Origin: Pseudomonadota bacterium
GTDB lineage: Bacteria > Pseudomonadota > Gammaproteobacteria > Burkholderiales > Gallionellaceae
Reading direction: 5' to 3'
Assembly: GCA_021847165.1 (NCBI GenBank)
Contig: JAJZUH010000023.1
Location: forward strand, 1-17,314
DNA length: 17,314 nucleotides
Shown here: piece after piece, positions 14,663 through 17,314 of the stretch
How positions within the stretch are numbered: the stretch's first letter is position 1
Layout: every line of letters begins with the position of its first letter
Made by a program: the position numbers and the translations under genes
The notes under the pieces: generated by a model
What the model saw: the letters and a program-made list of their open reading frames with translations, nothing else
Told to the model about the DNA's origin: nothing
Databases searched by the model: none

Positions 14663-16153
14663 ATGTTTGAATCTGCCGAGCTCGGACACAAGATAGACAA
14701 GGCAACCTATGACAAGGAAGTGCCGAAGCTGCGCGAAGCGTTGCTGGATGCGCAATTCGATCTGGCGGAAAAAGCGAGGTTTCCGGTCATCATCCTGGTC
14801 GGTGGGGTCGACGGCGCGGGACGCGGCGAGACCGTGAACCTGCTGAACGAATGGATGGACCCGCGCTTCATCCAGACCCACGGCATGGGCGAACCCTCCG
14901 ACGAGGAGATGGAACGCCCCATGATGTGGCGCTTCTGGCGCGCCCTGCCGCCCAAGGGCAAGATCGGCGTGTTCCTCGGCTCATGGTACACGTGGCCGAT
15001 CCTGAACCGGGCCATGGGCAGGACCAAGGCTGCCGAACTCGACCAGAGCCTGGAGCGTGCCAAGCGCCTGGAGAAGATGCTGACCGACGAAGGCGCGCTC
15101 ATCATCAAGTTCTGGCTGCACCTGTCCAAGGAAAAGCAGGAAAGCCGCCTGCGGGCGCTGGAAAAAAACCCCAAGACGCGCTGGCGCGTCACCAAGCGCG
15201 ACTGGGAGCGCTTCAAGCGCTACGACAAGTTCCTCACCATCCACGAGAGCGTCATCCGCCACACCAGCACCGCCGAATCGCCGTGGATCGTGGTCGAAGG
15301 GGCGGACGCACGCTACCGCGGCCTGACCATCGGCAAGGTCATCCTGGAAGCGCTGCGCAAACGGCTGGCCGAAGCCGAGAAAAGGAAGGAGACGGCGATC
15401 CGTGCCGCGCCTTTGTTGCCGCCCATCGACAAGCTGAACATCCTCGAGACGCTCGACCTCACCCAGAAACTGGAGAAAAAGAAATTCGATGCCGAGCTGG
15501 AAAAATATCAGGGCAAGCTGGCGCTGCTGACCCGGCACGAGAAATTCAAGGACATCACCGTGATCGCGGTCTTCGAAGGCAACGATGCGGCCGGCAAGGG
15601 CGGCAGCATCCGCCGCATCGCCAGTGCGCTCGAAGCCCGCCAGTACCAGATCGTTCCCATCGCCGCGCCGACCGAGGAAGAGCGCGCGCAGCCTTATCTG
15701 TGGCGCTTCTGGCGGCACATTCCGCGCAAGGGCCGGGTCACCATCTTCGACCGCTCATGGTACGGCCGCGTGCTGGTCGAGCGGGTGGAGAAGTTCTGTT
15801 CCGAGGCCGACTGGATGCGCGCCTATGGCGAGATCAACGATTTCGAAGCGCAGCTGGTGCGTCACCAGACCGTGGTGGTGAAATTCTGGCTGTCGATCAG
15901 CAAGGAAGAGCAGCTGCGCCGTTTCAAGGAGCGCGAGAAGATCGGCTTCAAGCGCTTCAAGATCACGGCGGAGGATTGGCGCAACCGGGAAAAGTGGGAC
16001 GCCTACGAACAGGCGGTCGGCGACATGGTCGACCGCACCAGCACCGAAGCCGCACCGTGGACGCTGGTGGAAGCCAACGACAAGAACTTCGCCCGCATCA
16101 AGATACTCAAGACCTTGTGTCAGCGCATCGATGCGGCCATGAAGCAGCTCTAG
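14663..16153 (+). CDS. pap: Two-domain PPK2, polyphosphate:AMP phosphotransferase type
   Basis: A 496-residue fusion of two PPK2 domains, the class II layout known for polyphosphate:AMP phosphotransferase, which makes ADP from AMP and polyphosphate. The C-terminal domain (about 270-496) has an intact Walker A, EGNDAAGKGGS (305-315), and Walker B-like FDRSWYGRVLVERVE (Asp363, Arg364). The N-terminal domain (about 5-235) has an altered Walker A, GGVDGAGRGE (47-56), and FLGSWYTWP (104-112), where the Asp-Arg pair is replaced by Leu-Gly, so it is probably not catalytic, as in other class II members. AAAGGGGA precedes ATG 14663. It is downstream of sixA and close to ppk1, so it is likely to use the polymer that PPK1 makes. 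Nucleotide specificity is inferred from class. Confidence 0.93.
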   Translation: MFESAELGHKIDKATYDKEVPKLREALLDAQFDLAEKARFPVIILVGGVDGAGRGETVNLLNEWMDPRFIQTHGMGEPSDEEMERPMMWRFWRALPPKGKIGVFLGSWYTWPILNRAMGRTKAAELDQSLERAKRLEKMLTDEGALIIKFWLHLSKEKQESRLRALEKNPKTRWRVTKRDWERFKRYDKFLTIHESVIRHTSTAESPWIVVEGADARYRGLTIGKVILEALRKRLAEAEKRKETAIRAAPLLPPIDKLNILETLDLTQKLEKKKFDAELEKYQGKLALLTRHEKFKDITVIAVFEGNDAAGKGGSIRRIASALEARQYQIVPIAAPTEEERAQPYLWRFWRHIPRKGRVTIFDRSWYGRVLVERVEKFCSEADWMRAYGEINDFEAQLVRHQTVVVKFWLSISKEEQLRRFKEREKIGFKRFKITAEDWRNREKWDAYEQAVGDMVDRTSTEAAPWTLVEANDKNFARIKILKTLCQRIDAAMKQL

Positions 16154-16162
16154 CCGCGGCGG

Positions 16163-16615
16163 TCAGTTGCAGAGCTCGCCCTCTTTCGGATCGAACAGCC
16201 GCGCGAATTCGGTCGGGTGCCCGGTCAGCACCTTGACGCAATCGCCCACCTTGTAATGCTTGTAGCTCATCACCTCGATGCGCTCGCTGGTGTGCAGCGG
16301 CTGCACCGTAAAGCGGTTGGCACCGTAAGCGACTTGCGGCGGTTCCTTGCGCCGGTCGCGCCCGCTCAGGCCGGTGCCCGCACCGATCATCATCCCGCCG
16401 TAACCGCCGGTACCCACGCCGATGCCGATACCGAAGCCCACCCCGCTGTCACTCGGTGGCAGCGTCTTGGCCGCCTCCTTGCGTTCCGCATCGGTGAACA
16501 CATGCACGTCCACCACCTTTGCCAGCTTCACGTAGCGCGTATCGTCTTCCAGCTTGGGCGTGCTCTGGCACGCCACCAGCAAGGGCAGCAGCCCCAGGAC
16601 CAGGATTTTCTTCAT
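16163..16615 (-). CDS. Glycine-rich putative lipoprotein, uncharacterised
   Basis: A 150-residue protein with a lipoprotein signal: MKK, a hydrophobic stretch, then LVAC with Cys16 as the lipidation site. The +2 residue is Gln, so outer-membrane sorting is expected. Residues 58-85 form a glycine-zipper-like run (GVGFGIGIGVGTGGYGG, then GAGTGLSG). The C-terminal part (RFTVQPLHTSERIEVM and YKVGDCVKVLTG) looks like a small beta domain reminiscent of SlyB-type proteins; Cys126 and Cys149 could form a disulfide. The start is ATG 16615; the ribosome site is weak (GAAAGA). It lies 28 nt downstream of the DUF2288 gene on the same strand and converges with the PPK2 gene across 9 nt. The function is unknown. 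Confidence 0.8.
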   Translation of the reverse strand: MKKILVLGLLPLLVACQSTPKLEDDTRYVKLAKVVDVHVFTDAERKEAAKTLPPSDSGVGFGIGIGVGTGGYGGMMIGAGTGLSGRDRRKEPPQVAYGANRFTVQPLHTSERIEVMSYKHYKVGDCVKVLTGHPTEFARLFDPKEGELCN

Positions 16616-16643
16616 CGTCTTTCTTTCATCAAACTTGTACGCA

Positions 16644-16946
16644 TCAAACCTGCTGCACCAGCACATAAGGCCTGACCACCACCGCCCAGACGTCGGCATC
16701 GGCCTCGTACCAGGCCAGCGCCTGCGCGTCGGGAACGCGGGCGATCTGCCCGGACTGCATCCATTCCAGCACCTGCGCCTTGTTGTCCTCGGAGATCTGG
16801 AACGCCACCTCGACCAGGTCGAGTTCGGCAGCGACCAGGATCGCCGAGCCGCTGGCAAAGAAGCGCTGCAGTTCCTTCCACGCGATGCGTGCGGTCTCCA
16901 GATTCACGCTGGCACGTTTGAAATCCTGCGGGTTGAGAGTGGTCAT
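16644..16946 (-). CDS. DUF2288 family protein
   Basis: A 100-residue soluble protein. The pattern ETARIAWKELQRFFASG, LDLVEVAFQISEDN, VLEWMQSGQIARV and a C-terminal WAVVVRPYVLVQ matches what I recall of the DUF2288 family; the biochemical role is not known to me. There is no signal peptide or membrane segment. The start ATG 16946 overlaps the stop of a 28-codon upstream ORF (ATGA) and has no strong Shine-Dalgarno of its own, which suggests translational coupling. The lipoprotein gene follows after 28 nt. The family name is from memory of its motifs, so a profile search would settle it. Confidence 0.78.
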   Translation of the reverse strand: MTTLNPQDFKRASVNLETARIAWKELQRFFASGSAILVAAELDLVEVAFQISEDNKAQVLEWMQSGQIARVPDAQALAWYEADADVWAVVVRPYVLVQQV

Positions 16947-17029
16947 GTTCCGGTTTCTTGTTCCTTGATCGCCTGCATCAGGGCATCCAGCGAGGGTCGC
17001 AATGCTTGCGCAATTTTAACATCCGTCAT
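16943..17029 (-). CDS. 28-residue small ORF coupled to the DUF2288 gene
   Basis: ATG 17029 opens a frame of 28 residues (MTDVKIAQALRPSLDALM, then QAIKEQETGT) ending in TGA that overlaps the next ATG (ATGA at 16946-16943). A good GAGGA lies 7 nt before this ATG. The same frame is open upstream to a TAG near residue -25, with a GTG seven codons before the ATG, but no better start. The peptide looks like a single amphipathic helix. It may be a real small protein or a leader that delivers ribosomes to the DUF2288 gene. I recognise no homologue. Confidence 0.45.
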   Translation of the reverse strand: MTDVKIAQALRPSLDALMQAIKEQETGT

Positions 17030-17140
17030 GACGAAGTCCTCACTCACCTTGTTGCTGGAAAGCTGCAATGTGACGGAGGCAACTCGACTGATGGCGAGAA
17101 ACCGCTATTTCGGTATTTGTCTGACCGCGACGTAACTGCC

Positions 17141-17314
17141 CTAAAACTGCGGGCCGATCAGGTAATTGTCTTTCACCCTCATGTAATGCTCGGCGGAATA
17201 GCGCAGGTAGGCGATCTCCTCCGTTGTCAGCGCGCGCACCGCCTTGGCCGGACGGCCCATGTAGAGCATGCCGCTCTCCAGCGTCTTGCCCGGCGAGACC
17301 AGGCTGCCGGCGCC
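17141..17314 (-). CDS. Gamma-class carbonic anhydrase-like (YrdA/hexapeptide repeat) protein, C-terminal end
   Basis: Only the last 57 residues are in the window; the gene continues past the right edge. The segment begins GAGSLVSPGKTLESG, the last left-handed beta-helix turns of a hexapeptide-repeat protein, then MLYMGRPAKAVRALTTEE and a C-terminal helix with YLRYSAEHYMRVKDNYL. The string YMGRPAKAVR followed by LT-E-E is typical of the gamma carbonic anhydrase/YrdA group. The metal-binding histidines would lie outside, so activity cannot be judged. The stop is TAG at 17143-17141. The next ORF on the strand starts 111 nt downstream, with no clear terminator between them. Confidence 0.88.
   Translation of the reverse strand, partial: GAGSLVSPGKTLESGMLYMGRPAKAVRALTTEEIAYLRYSAEHYMRVKDNYLIGPQF

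Noticed and set aside
16151..16165. Possible terminator between the convergent PPK2 and lipoprotein genes
   Set aside because: The gap is 9 bases with only a CCGCGG palindrome and no T-tract.
16616..16646. Direct repeat GTTTGATG twice, 15 bases apart, between the DUF2288 and lipoprotein genes
   Set aside because: Too short and isolated; it overlaps a stop codon and has no further copies, so chance is likely.
1..17314. CRISPR array, IS element, prophage, tRNA or rRNA
   Set aside because: I saw no spaced repeats, transposase or phage motifs, terminal inverted repeats or cloverleaf sequences; the window reads as ordinary core chromosome.

Overview
The window is high-GC, densely packed bacterial chromosome. 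It looks like a betaproteobacterium; the Gallionellaceae/Nitrosomonadales type is my best guess, inferred from protein character and not searched. Supporting features are a PilG-PilH-PilI-PilJ-ChpA twitching chemosensory cluster, ArgA-type N-acetylglutamate synthase, YggX, TrkA/TrkH and a two-domain PPK2. I see no rRNA, tRNA, CRISPR array, IS element or prophage. No stretch longer than about 300 bases lacks a gene.

Layout. (1) 1-5263, minus strand: a Pil-Chp operon read pilG > pilH > pilI > pilJ > chpA. It has a plausible promoter at 5234-5263, and chpA runs off the left edge. There is no pilK-like methyltransferase gene between pilJ and chpA. (2) 5278-8688, minus strand: a thioredoxin-like protein followed by trkA and trkH (K+ uptake), tightly spaced and probably cotranscribed. 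(3) 8766-9835, plus strand: rsmE, a small 4-oxalocrotonate tautomerase-like gene, and a truncated tandem copy of the tautomerase that keeps only the C-terminal half. (4) 9931-11641, plus strand: argA and yggX. (5) 11680-16153: a polyphosphate neighbourhood. It holds ppk1 (+), a convergent small lysine-rich ribbon-helix-helix-like protein (-), a SixA-type phosphohistidine phosphatase (+) and a two-domain PPK2 of the polyphosphate:AMP phosphotransferase type (+). (6) 16163-17314, minus strand: a glycine-rich lipoprotein, a DUF2288-type protein, a 28-codon ORF coupled to it by an ATGA overlap, and the C-terminus of a gamma-class carbonic anhydrase-like protein cut by the right edge.

How the genes work together. 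Region 1 is one signalling pathway: receptor PilJ, adaptor PilI, kinase ChpA and response regulators PilG and PilH control type IV pilus extension and retraction. Region 2 pairs the TrkH channel with its TrkA gating subunit. Region 5 makes and uses polyphosphate: PPK1 synthesises it from ATP and the PPK2 protein transfers its phosphate to a nucleotide. The basic RHH protein sits between them and is a candidate DNA- and/or polyphosphate-binding partner.

The observations I would follow up are the truncated tautomerase copy whose C-terminus differs almost only at synonymous sites, the lysine-rich RHH protein inside the polyphosphate cluster, the regular array of alternating inverted half-sites just before ppk1, and the coupled 28-codon ORF. 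I found no clear large undescribed system.
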